Shown one piece after another: positions 59,101 to 64,000 of a stretch of 64,000 nt of DNA. The position numbers and the translations under genes are program-made. The first letter of the stretch is position 1; every line of letters starts with the position of its first letter. Below the pieces are notes generated by a model that saw only the letters and a program-made list of their open reading frames with translations, was not told the DNA's origin and did no database searches. Origin of the DNA: Guillardia theta CCMP2712 (Eukaryota; Cryptophyceae; Pyrenomonadales; Geminigeraceae); contig NW_005434536.1 in assembly GCF_000315625.1 (NCBI RefSeq), forward strand, positions 4,366 to 68,365. Reading direction: 5' to 3'.

Positions 59101-59736
59101 GTAAATAAAGACATCTCCATTGTTTTCAGGTTCTTCAGAAGTGAAAACCATATGATGCCATTTTCCGTCCCTCGTCACCAAAGAAGGTATTATTGAATCT
59201 GAATAAAAACCTGCACCATATGTTGCACCAATATGCCCCTCCGTTGACATTGTAGATATTGTGAATCGATAAAATTCACTATTACCAACTCCAAGTTGAA
59301 AGATATTGTCATTGATACTTGTTCCAGCAGGTACAAGTATCCAAAAAGCTATGGAATTGCCGATTTTAAACAAATCTTCAAAATCTACCGTTGTTGGTAT
59401 GAGCAACTCAGACGAAATTGGAAAATATGCTGATTTACTACCTATTAAACCTGGAGAATGTGAACGAACACCTGTATTGATTGCATTATTTCCATTGCCA
59501 GAAATATCTTTTCCCAAATCCCCCGCATCCTCAAACTGATAACTAACCACCGGCGCATAATCCACGCACTGGCTGACAGAAGTCGCGCCGACTGAATTTG
59601 TGGTGGTCATGTGGGGGCAGCGACTACAGGGGTCATTCCCAGTTGCCGAGTAGTATCCAATGGAGCATGTGCCAGCATCCACACTTGCAACCACGCACGC
59701 CCATAACAAGAGACACACCACAAACCTCCAACCCAT
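53161..59736 (-). CDS. large secreted mosaic protein: LamG, F5/8C, NHL propeller, glycine-rich
   Basis: 2191 aa from the ATG at 59736; the frame is open upstream but only from a TTG, and TATATA (59765-59770) lies 28 nt before this ATG. Signal peptide MGWRFVVCLLLWACVVASVDAG. Order: one Cys module; a LamG-like domain (about 58930-59560); an F5/8C-like domain with GRYVWGF (58260-58750); a beta-propeller-like region (57310-58190); Cys modules; a second F5/8C-like domain with GRYIWF (56640-57010); a glycine-rich domain (55680-56350); NHL-type repeats with ILVADGANNAIRKVDL (54250-55230); a further LamG-like domain (53440-54140); final Cys modules. It ends without a membrane anchor. Composition suggests carbohydrate or protein binding at a surface. 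Confidence 0.85.
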   Translation of the reverse strand: MGWRFVVCLLLWACVVASVDAGTCSIGYYSATGNDPCSRCPHMTTTNSVGATSVSQCVDYAPVVSYQFEDAGDLGKDISGNGNNAINTGVRSHSPGLIGSKSAYFPISSELLIPTTVDFEDLFKIGNSIAFWILVPAGTSINDNIFQLGVGNSEFYRFTISTMSTEGHIGATYGAGFYSDSIIPSLVTRDGKWHHMVFTSEEPENNGDVFIYIDGVQSAQREYFNFLNLGGNTVYKLMGSTMGYYLDDFRVYDFPFTQFDVEQHYSIPVILCDIGYYDDGSGTNTCLRCPAGTTTEYMGSTNYTDCYMVDYEPPVTPANTYSSTGRMMDWSLKCGEGSNEMCRFRQYSSVGAYVGSTWTNQYISRNPYTILNRVLALQNSILLPPDRDGDQTMQTAYWFEIDLGQVRFVNHIVNKPRLSFANKAYMEIWIGNNSEVYSENQYCGLFNPSTDDFHTIDCNIYGRYVWGFKNDANPAAINIDEFIVFGSTTCPLNTYSGPGAVKCSQGVYCPGGTGPRPQIDSLWDVQTIAENSGESKICANDRYVVVGTYSGTVLKVYDTQQSKLFTLSLVNSDGSGFTMTRPHVALIDAESNNIYFNLYDSKCIMRVLCNGDFSTPQQVEMFVGYCGQTALLTSVDDGVGTNSRLDVVFDMVWDKDGNSFLILDSNSGRLRRVVVSTKTVVTLYTFYVQCRGISFLYSDSITASCSNGNTYVYDLVSSTVSVTMVTDANIQQTNSLVHSNVIAAAGSTSYRIYILNISSKTYTSVVGNGLMLYADAVLGNNSLVGNVAGIATSYDGEYLYFTEWNRLRRATISACPACVPGKYSIGTKDGCMDCPAGYYSNVSGATACSICGPDTYQDTVGSTFCKSCLVGQDTRGYWGSVSAATCLYKCPSGYYGQFQLQQRCGALGNELCPITTSSGDPLPLIDTDNTTNFYTGNQQGYFIIDLESVVNIQFVRLWASQYRNVPERGLTTIWIGYDNAIYSNNVQCADEITFTYNGEQKNVSCELSGRYIWFRQPSYTINYELSEIEVYGCYSCPPGTTSLPGQAPSRCNCTSKCSEGYTNSTGSCQLCPVDSPLSPAGTAATSDTGCDAIPESFVNLVEGKALYYFRYDGNGLQTDHDFTFDSDVVLDVLIVGGGGGGSGGGGGSAGGGGGGVIYARDVTVPAGAYTAVVGAGGGQWANGQPSSIFYATAYGGTAGKGQTGAGGSSGMEGKDGEAVFGLIPSHSPLNSSNVSGYANKGGAGTYWASPIVGAGGGGAGGVGGDAAHGWPYTGGGDGIPINIDGYERYWAGGGGGSGYYAGPSGGGKGGGGSGCRYGYCWGGNAIPSTGGGGGGGIGAGGSGGSGIIIIKIKHKFCPPGSWSPVEAASQCYCKQNECPMNQYVDTTTGNCLPCPNASISAGFRARSINDCVYPSECEANTYFDGTSCVPCSGNDVTIKGANGKSFCQPNTNEWIDYFGGETEGMYKKCPDGTVSPPIVSTSIDFCKPQSPCREGFYGNGTLTNMWDVRTLAGDGWADLRDGPGEFARFDTPYNLMCGETFILVADGANNAIRKVDLETGYTITLAGQKTAGYIDAVGIGAQFRLPIDVTLTQDETVAFVVDNGNNCIRKIDLKTAEVSTFAGLCTDTVTTSSVGSTTTNTRFNLPRGAALGDNDHWLVVVDTDHMRKINLQTGAVSSIVAVPAGSPTMIPAGLDLVGSHAYIACKSHHSIKHVDWQIPDTCHDLVGNGVSGLNDGIGTNAQFYEPTGVAISLDGKFLLVADSKDHSVRWVDLDSLEVKTIAGSANPGYLDDNNASIAQFNLPWGVAITRDGRYAVVSDQGNNRIRKMRIDGCFECATGLTSMNGSYSGDFCTLDHCQRPILGDIVSNINGISKTASGIDPASLVLWLDSRNVDGFGNDGLYRANGYVTEWKDLGVYSRVFTPARDHTPYLTDQGVWFYLNASHYRSDLTPPLPQQITFFITLKPTNLVATLLTSLDNADSVQQGVHLSETQLAYTRGSSSSTQTVPRIDLTGDRIILSGYMDSTSYSRVFVNGKPGNPTAIPQMVSTANGYIEVGGLFEGYLQEILVFNKKLNSSQMTSTHMYLSKKWNISPRSMDSDSDNIMDQYDVDNSIRRCSICNPGSSDSLHICRLCQPGKYSPDGATCQWCPIFATSFVGAISLNQCSCEPGYYRVGLDTCQPCPAGFYCPAQC

Positions 59737-59762
59737 GCTAAATTCAATCCCACACCAACAAC

Positions 59763-59771
59763 TGATATATG
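59763..59771. promoter_or_regulatory. shared bidirectional TATA element
   Basis: TGATATATG reads as a TATA-type core on both strands. It is 28 nt before the minus-strand ATG (59736) and 44 nt before the plus-strand ATG (59814), the only TATA-like sequence in the 77-base divergent gap. Confidence 0.55.
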
Positions 59772-59813
59772 TGGATACCACGGTGGGTGCAGACGAGACG
59801 GGCAACGCGAGGA

Positions 59814-60680
59814 ATGGACTACCGCGACGATAACGACGTGGGGCAGGTACCGGGGGTTGCAAACAGGACGGAGCCAAAAATTGGCGGGAGCGGGAAGGGC
59901 AGTAACGGGAGTAACGGCAGCGCGTTCGACGTCTCGTTGGTGGGGCGGGCCCGGCAAGGGTTCCGGATGCCTGTGAGTGGGGTTCCTGGTCATACCTCCA
60001 GGCCGCAAACCGTCGTTCCTACCAAGCCGATCACACAGCGGCCTGTGACGAGCGGTCCGCGGATGGTTCCGCCTCCGGACCGGGTTCTGAGCCCATCTCT
60101 CAAAGATTCTGATAGTGCCTACAGCCTTGCGACCGACGACGGGACGAGCTCGAAGCACCCGGAGATTGTGAGAACAGGATACATCCTTTCGTTTACTATA
60201 GTAATCATGGCAACCTGCATCTTAGAGAACCGGGGCAACGTCTTTGCGCTGAACCTTGCGATGCTGGCGGCGATGCCGCTGCTGAGTGCTACCATGGTGC
60301 TCCACAGCAGCTCTCAGGGGAGGATACGTTATTCGTTGCTTGCTATGATTGGGGTCACGTGCCTCTCAGCATCCTCTATATCGATCATCCTCTCGGACAC
60401 GACGCTCTCCCTCCTGCGGCACATACCCGGCCTTCTCTGTTTAACCCTCTTTTTCTACGGGATGTCAACAGCCTGGCGGCGGATCCTCTCCGCGGTGTGC
60501 TCGGTGCTCATATTCCTCTGCATCGTCACCTCCGCGATCGTCGACGCCAAATTCGAGAACAAGCAGACGATGGTGCTGGCGACGTGTTTGATCTTCGGGC
60601 TGCTATTTTTGGAGTCGAATGTAGCGGTGACACCGCTGGCGTGTAAGAAAGAAGAAGGGGGGTGCATGGGGATGGTATGA
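59814..60680 (+). CDS. multi-pass membrane protein with disordered N-terminus
   Basis: 288 aa from the ATG at 59814 (in-frame sequence upstream is not needed given the TATA at 59766). Residues 1-110 are polar, Gly/Ser/Pro/Arg-rich and probably disordered. Then come about six hydrophobic segments: TGYILSFTIVIMATCIL, FALNLAMLAAMPLLSATMVL, YSLLAMIGVTCLSASSISIIL, IPGLLCLTLFFYGM, ILSAVCSVLIFLCIVTSAIV and MVLATCLIFGLLFLES. A short Cys/Lys tail ends the protein. No family recognised. AATAAAA follows the stop (about 60685). Confidence 0.75.
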   Translation: MDYRDDNDVGQVPGVANRTEPKIGGSGKGSNGSNGSAFDVSLVGRARQGFRMPVSGVPGHTSRPQTVVPTKPITQRPVTSGPRMVPPPDRVLSPSLKDSDSAYSLATDDGTSSKHPEIVRTGYILSFTIVIMATCILENRGNVFALNLAMLAAMPLLSATMVLHSSSQGRIRYSLLAMIGVTCLSASSISIILSDTTLSLLRHIPGLLCLTLFFYGMSTAWRRILSAVCSVLIFLCIVTSAIVDAKFENKQTMVLATCLIFGLLFLESNVAVTPLACKKEEGGCMGMV

Positions 60681-60733
60681 GATAATAAAACTACGAACTT
60701 TACTCTCAGAAGACTGCAAGTCTCCGCATCTCT

Positions 60734-61777
60734 TCACACGCGCGCCTTCTTGCGCGCAGGGCCTTCGTCGGTGGGCTCCGCCTCAACCTCGCGTGGTTCG
60801 ATCTTGCTTGTGAGTATGAGAGTGAATTTGAAGTCTTGCTTCTTCATCATCTCAAAAATGTGATCCTCGCCACCGAACATCTTCAGCTTCTTGTCGAAGC
60901 CTTCACGGGAGAGGATCTCCTCCTTCTCCTGCAAGATGCTCTCGTACTTTTCATCGAGCACCTCGTACGTCTTCAAGGGCGAGAAGATAGAATCCAACAG
61001 GAAAGTGATCACATCATTGAACAAAGTGCTGTTGATGTGTTTCTTCTTGAGCTTATCTTCATCCATCAACTTCTTCAGGGATTTGCTGACCTCAGCTCGA
61101 AGCTTATCCACTTCGTCCTTTTTTGCCTTCAGCGAATGATCCTCTTTCAACCTCTCGGGAGCGTCCTTCAAAATCTTTTCAATCTCCTTCTTCTTATCGG
61201 TTGCGAGCTTATTCTTCGAGAGCAATACCCTGATATCCTCCCTCTTCTCGACGTACTTTTTGAAGTACCTGATCGCGAGAGGATCATGGAACAGTTTTTT
61301 CATTATCCTGACCAACGATCTAGGATTGTTTTTGCGGAGCAGTTCCACAATCGTATCCGAGTGCTTCAGGATGTCACGGTACAACCTACTGACACATCGG
61401 TTTGCGTCGGATACAACGAAGCTCTGGGGAAGAATCTCATCATCAAGCCAATCCTTCACGTAGAAATCCACGGTGATAGTGATATCACGGATCAAGTCCT
61501 CTAGCAATGGGTCTAGGAATGCATCCTTCGACGATTTCTTCTTCCTACTCAGCTGCTTGAGTGAGAACGTGTCAATGTTGGAGTAGGCCTCGTTGAGGAT
61601 CGTCATGACGACAATCTGACCGATCTTATTCAGTGAGCTCACGAACACCAACCGGCCATATTCGTTCCCCTCCTCCATCTTGTTGGTCCTGACAATGGAC
61701 TTGAAGAGCCAACCCCTATCAAGGGTGTGGATAGAGCGGAGGTTGCAGTCACGCAACGTGTAGACACGATCCGACAT
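60734..61777 (-). CDS. Lys-rich helical protein with nuclear signal
   Basis: 347 aa from the ATG at 61777. The frame is open to 61867, but ATATAAAAGC (61811-61820) lies about 35 nt before this ATG and inside that extension. About residues 1-110 are globular with a strand-rich start (MSDRVYTLRDCNLRSIHTL). The middle (about 180-245) is strongly charged and helical (KKKEIEKILKDAPERLKEDH, LRAEVSKSLKKLMDEDKL). The C-terminus ends in a PARKKARV motif typical of nuclear import. Function unknown; a nucleic-acid-associated or capsid-assembly role is possible. Confidence 0.75.
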   Translation of the reverse strand: MSDRVYTLRDCNLRSIHTLDRGWLFKSIVRTNKMEEGNEYGRLVFVSSLNKIGQIVVMTILNEAYSNIDTFSLKQLSRKKKSSKDAFLDPLLEDLIRDITITVDFYVKDWLDDEILPQSFVVSDANRCVSRLYRDILKHSDTIVELLRKNNPRSLVRIMKKLFHDPLAIRYFKKYVEKREDIRVLLSKNKLATDKKKEIEKILKDAPERLKEDHSLKAKKDEVDKLRAEVSKSLKKLMDEDKLKKKHINSTLFNDVITFLLDSIFSPLKTYEVLDEKYESILQEKEEILSREGFDKKLKMFGGEDHIFEMMKKQDFKFTLILTSKIEPREVEAEPTDEGPARKKARV

Positions 61778-61810
61778 GACAGATTGCATCGCCCGCCCTC
61801 CCAACCCCGC

Positions 61811-61820
61811 GCTTTTATAT
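61811..61820 (-). promoter_or_regulatory. TATA box of the Lys-rich gene
   Basis: ATATAAAAGC on the minus strand, about 35 nt before the ATG at 61777. Confidence 0.65.
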
Positions 61821-61884
61821 GGAAACACATGAGGGCGCGACGCCATCGATTTAAACGTACTGAACACCCCGCCATGCCAGAGAC

Positions 61885-62712
61885 ATGGCCTTCACGGTGC
61901 TGTTCGCGGCGCTGCAGTTCGCGGTTGCGCTGACGGCCATCGTGGTGACCTCCAAGATCGTAGGCCCGCGCCTGTACTACTACCACACGAGGATCACAAC
62001 GCACAACATGGACGCGCTTTGGTCGCGGAACGTGTCCTTCGTGGCGCTTCACCCGGGGGGGATGGACGATATGGGGATGGGGGGTGCGGGGTTTGACAGC
62101 GTTACGGCTTCGCAGGGCAACCGCATCATGCCATCGCACCTTGACTCCGTAACCTTGACCATCCTCCCTGTCCTTCTTGTGACCCTCTGGACGACGATGA
62201 CGATCTTCAAGCTGCCAGAGAGCAGGCAGTCGTGCTCGAAGATATCACCCGAAGACTCCTACTCACATGAAGCCATGCAGGAGCACGCCACCTGGCACAT
62301 CCTCTTCTTTGGCATCCTCTTCGTCCTGAACGCGGCCTTTGTCGTCTACGTCTGCAGCCCGGTCGATCTACCCGTCGTCACCTTCGTCACCTGCATCCTC
62401 GTCCTGGCGGGGGAGATCGTCACGCTCCCGCGCGGGGAGGAGGAAGGGCATACGCTCGCTAACTTCCTTCGGTCTCTGTCGCTATTGCTAATGCTGATTG
62501 TGTATACCTTCCTGTACTCCCAAGCCAGGAACGACACAGAAGGAGTCATGGCAGCCGTCGCCACCCGCTTCTTCCTGGACATGATCCTCGTCATCTGCCA
62601 CACAGGGAATGGAGTCGTCATGGAGCACATCGTGGAGTGCCGCGTCCTGTACGTCGTCTGCAACAGTGTCCTCCTGACATCGCTCTATGCCTGCTGGGGG
62701 AGGTGGAGGTAA
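61885..62712 (+). CDS. seven-pass membrane protein
   Basis: 275 aa with seven hydrophobic segments: about 3-25, 94-113 (LTILPVLLVTLWTTMTIF), 148-168 (LFFGILFVLNAAFVVYV), 174-192, 207-225 (LSLLLMLIVYTFLY), 236-252 (ATRFFLDMILVICHTG) and 258-272 (VLYVVCNSVLLTSLYAC). The 65-residue loop after the first segment is Gly/Met-rich. Despite seven helices there is no Lys in the last one, so it is not a retinal-binding rhodopsin. A TTTAAAC about 30 nt upstream may be its promoter. Probably an envelope or host-membrane protein; family not recognised with certainty. Confidence 0.75.
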   Translation: MAFTVLFAALQFAVALTAIVVTSKIVGPRLYYYHTRITTHNMDALWSRNVSFVALHPGGMDDMGMGGAGFDSVTASQGNRIMPSHLDSVTLTILPVLLVTLWTTMTIFKLPESRQSCSKISPEDSYSHEAMQEHATWHILFFGILFVLNAAFVVYVCSPVDLPVVTFVTCILVLAGEIVTLPRGEEEGHTLANFLRSLSLLLMLIVYTFLYSQARNDTEGVMAAVATRFFLDMILVICHTGNGVVMEHIVECRVLYVVCNSVLLTSLYACWGRWR

Positions 62713-62758
62713 CCAGGGAGAACGATAAAAGAGGGACACGGAGAGGAACCGACAAGGG

Positions 62759-62878
62759 ATGGACGCAGTGAAAGAGCGCATCATCTACACAGTGGTATCC
62801 TACCTCTCGGTCGGTCTGTCCCTGAACCTAGCCCTGTACTGCCTGGTCAACAACTTCCGGTTCGACTGCGGGGTATAG
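62759..62878 (+). CDS. 39-aa single-pass membrane microprotein
   Basis: ATG at 62759, stop at 62876-62878. Short charged start (MDAVKERI), one hydrophobic helix (IYTVVSYLSVGLSLNLALYCLV), then a polar tail ending in FRFDCGV. GATAAAAGAG (about 62722-62731) is 30-35 nt upstream, the usual TATA spacing here. Part of its sequence reappears at the right end of the window (63959-64000). Confidence 0.6.
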   Translation: MDAVKERIIYTVVSYLSVGLSLNLALYCLVNNFRFDCGV

Positions 62879-62905
62879 GATAAATTTATTCTATAACCAA
62901 ACCTC

Positions 62906-63280
62906 TCAAAATCGCCCCGTATTACCCGCACCGCGCACCTTATCAGAACCGTGGTACGCTTTCATGTTCTCGTACACAATCCGCTCCGCATTCTTTGCAG
63001 CCTTCTGGGATGAACACTTCTTCATCGAATGCACAGAGACAGGGGGGCAAGATTTCGTAACTGCAGACCCATATCCACCAAAGTGTTGCTTCATCCTCGC
63101 TTTAGGATTGCCTGTGTAACCAACGTACTTCTTGCCACCCTTCAAATTTAACGTGTAGACATAATAATTTACCCCACCACTGTTGCCACCACACCGCTTG
63201 ACACTCTTGCCAGTACCCAATCCACCACCTTTGTTACCCCCACCACTCTTCCAACCATTTTTACCGCCTCTGTAGCCCAT
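62906..63280 (-). CDS. GIY-YIG nuclease-like protein
   Basis: 124 aa. Residues 1-37 are Gly/Lys-rich and probably disordered. Then comes a GIY-YIG core: YYVYTL (39-44), KYVGYTGNP (51-59), the conserved Arg62 and a His66 in RMKQH, a GSAVTK loop, and a helix with Glu in AERIVYENMKAY (about 99). This is the order expected of the family (homing nucleases, UvrC, Slx1-type resolvases), and the length is that of a single minimal domain. It could cut or repair DNA, or act as a mobile nuclease; no host site is seen. CTATAAAG (63315-63322) lies about 37 nt upstream. AATAAA (minus strand, about 62884-62889) follows the stop. Confidence 0.8.
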   Translation of the reverse strand: MGYRGGKNGWKSGGGNKGGGLGTGKSVKRCGGNSGGVNYYVYTLNLKGGKKYVGYTGNPKARMKQHFGGYGSAVTKSCPPVSVHSMKKCSSQKAAKNAERIVYENMKAYHGSDKVRGAGNTGRF

Positions 63281-63314
63281 CTGCTTCGATTTGGTTCTGC
63301 AACAGTCTGTCCCC

Positions 63315-63322
63315 CTTTATAG
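63315..63322 (-). promoter_or_regulatory. TATA box of the GIY-YIG gene
   Basis: CTATAAAG on the minus strand, about 37 nt before the ATG at 63280. The rest of 63323-63460 is A/T-tract and C-rich sequence without a gene. Confidence 0.65.
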
Positions 63323-63460
63323 GGAACTTCTTAAAAAAAACCCAAAAAAACAAGATTTTTTTTTAAAAAAAAACTAGGAATCATCACCCTGATACCCCAA
63401 CCTGGGTCCCCAGGGAAAGGCCCCCCAATACCAAGCGTTGCCTTTGTCCCCGAGTTGGTC

Positions 63461-63467
63461 TATAAAT
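63461..63467 (+). promoter_or_regulatory. TATA box of the 143-aa gene
   Basis: TATAAAT, 38 nt before the ATG at 63505. Confidence 0.7.
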
Positions 63468-63504
63468 TGTGAGCCCTGCCTCTTGTCTTTCATCCCGGCA
63501 CGCA

Positions 63505-63936
63505 ATGTTCTGTACGGCGTACCCTGGTATGCCAACGAGTGAGAAGAGATGCTATCTCACTTACATCCGAGACCGCATCATGTATGCCATCACCTACTTT
63601 GATATGTGGCAGGAGCACGAGAGCAGGGTCAACGCCAAGATCGAGCACGCCTTGCAGCGCAAGAAGGGAGTGACGGACCTGCAGGAGCGCGAGAATGTGA
63701 CTCGGGAGATCTATCCAGATGGTAAGCCCTTCTTCCCGCCACCAAACACAAAGTATAGCCCCCCCTTGTACGAGCACGAAGGGGACATAGGGATGTCTAT
63801 AAGGCATGAGGATATCAGGCATGAGGTGGAGGAGCTCGAGACGAAGATCATCCCTTTCTTGGTCAAGCAGTACGAGACACAGCTAGAGGCTCTCAAGATC
63901 AACTTTAACTATGATCCCTTTGAGATCATTCATTGA
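63505..63936 (+). CDS. uncharacterised 143-aa helical protein
   Basis: Start at the ATG at 63505, fixed by TATAAAT 38 nt upstream; the frame extends further but from a GTG. Soluble and charged: a helical first third (LTYIRDRIMYAITYFDMWQEHE), a Pro-rich middle (KPFFPPPNTKYSPPLYEHEGD) and a helical C-terminus (HEVEELETKIIPFLVKQYE). No family recognised. Confidence 0.65.
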   Translation: MFCTAYPGMPTSEKRCYLTYIRDRIMYAITYFDMWQEHESRVNAKIEHALQRKKGVTDLQERENVTREIYPDGKPFFPPPNTKYSPPLYEHEGDIGMSIRHEDIRHEVEELETKIIPFLVKQYETQLEALKINFNYDPFEIIH

Positions 63937-63958
63937 TTAAAGATTCATTTAAATTTTT

Positions 63959-64000
63959 TGAACCTAGCCCTGTACTGCCTGGTCAACAACTTCCGGTTCG
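63959..64000 (+). repeat. duplicate of 62823-62864, running off the window
   Basis: Forty-two bases identical to the middle of the 39-aa microprotein gene at 62823-62864, starting abruptly after an A/T-rich stretch. The same strand and the 1136-bp offset suggest the start of a tandem duplication. Confidence 0.85.

Noticed and set aside
61885-62712. Heliorhodopsin or other rhodopsin
   Set aside because: Seven helices, but no lysine in the seventh for retinal attachment.
1-64000. tRNA genes, CRISPR arrays, insertion sequences
   Set aside because: No cloverleaf with CCA-adjacent arms, no spacer-repeat array and no transposase frame was seen; small RNAs could still be missed by eye.

Overview
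The window looks like part of a large eukaryotic double-stranded DNA virus of the herpesvirus-like Duplodnaviria, most plausibly a mirusvirus (Mirusviricota) or a copy of one carried in a protist genome. The support is a terminase ATPase with Walker A P-R-R-F-G-K-T (about 13.6-14.3 kb), an HK97/herpes-type portal-like protein (18.3-19.9 kb), many small multi-pass membrane proteins, TATA boxes 28-45 nt before most start codons, AATAAA signals overlapping stops, and at least two convincing spliceosomal introns. No bacterial signals (Shine-Dalgarno sites, operons, tRNAs, CRISPR) were seen. The mirusvirus assignment is inference from memory of families; no search was run.

Layout. 1-1231: four copies of a 332-bp tandem repeat full of TGAC-type palindromes, possibly an origin or terminal repeat. 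1.3-13.5 kb: densely packed genes on both strands: coiled-coil and membrane proteins, a permuted NlpC/P60-like thiol hydrolase, a repeat-rich type I membrane protein, a class 3 lipase-like gene broken by a frameshift, and a Lys/Glu/Pro-repeat protein. 13.6-19.9 kb, all plus strand: terminase ATPase exon, a large three-exon gene, a small membrane protein and the portal. 19.9-59.7 kb, all minus strand: about 40 kb holding only five secreted, Cys-rich mosaic proteins of roughly 2191, 262, 1127, about 3860 and about 5738 aa, made of ephrin-receptor-like (GCC2/GCC3) modules with F5/8C-, LamG-, EGF-, NHL-propeller- and glycine-rich inserts. 59.8-64 kb: membrane proteins, a nuclear-type coiled-coil protein, a GIY-YIG nuclease-like protein and a small soluble protein.

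Working together: terminase and portal form the DNA-packaging motor. The giant Cys-rich proteins look like surface or adhesion proteins for the virion or infected cell. The lipase-like and NlpC/P60-like enzymes could act on host lipids or acyl/amide bonds. The membrane proteins probably sit in a virion envelope or host membranes.

Three of the giant open frames and the lipase are interrupted by what read as single-base deletions, and one further gene survives only as a short relic. This could be assembly error in homopolymers or real decay of an endogenous copy. The terminase C-terminal half (Walker B and nuclease) is not in the window; the ATPase exon ends at a good splice donor.
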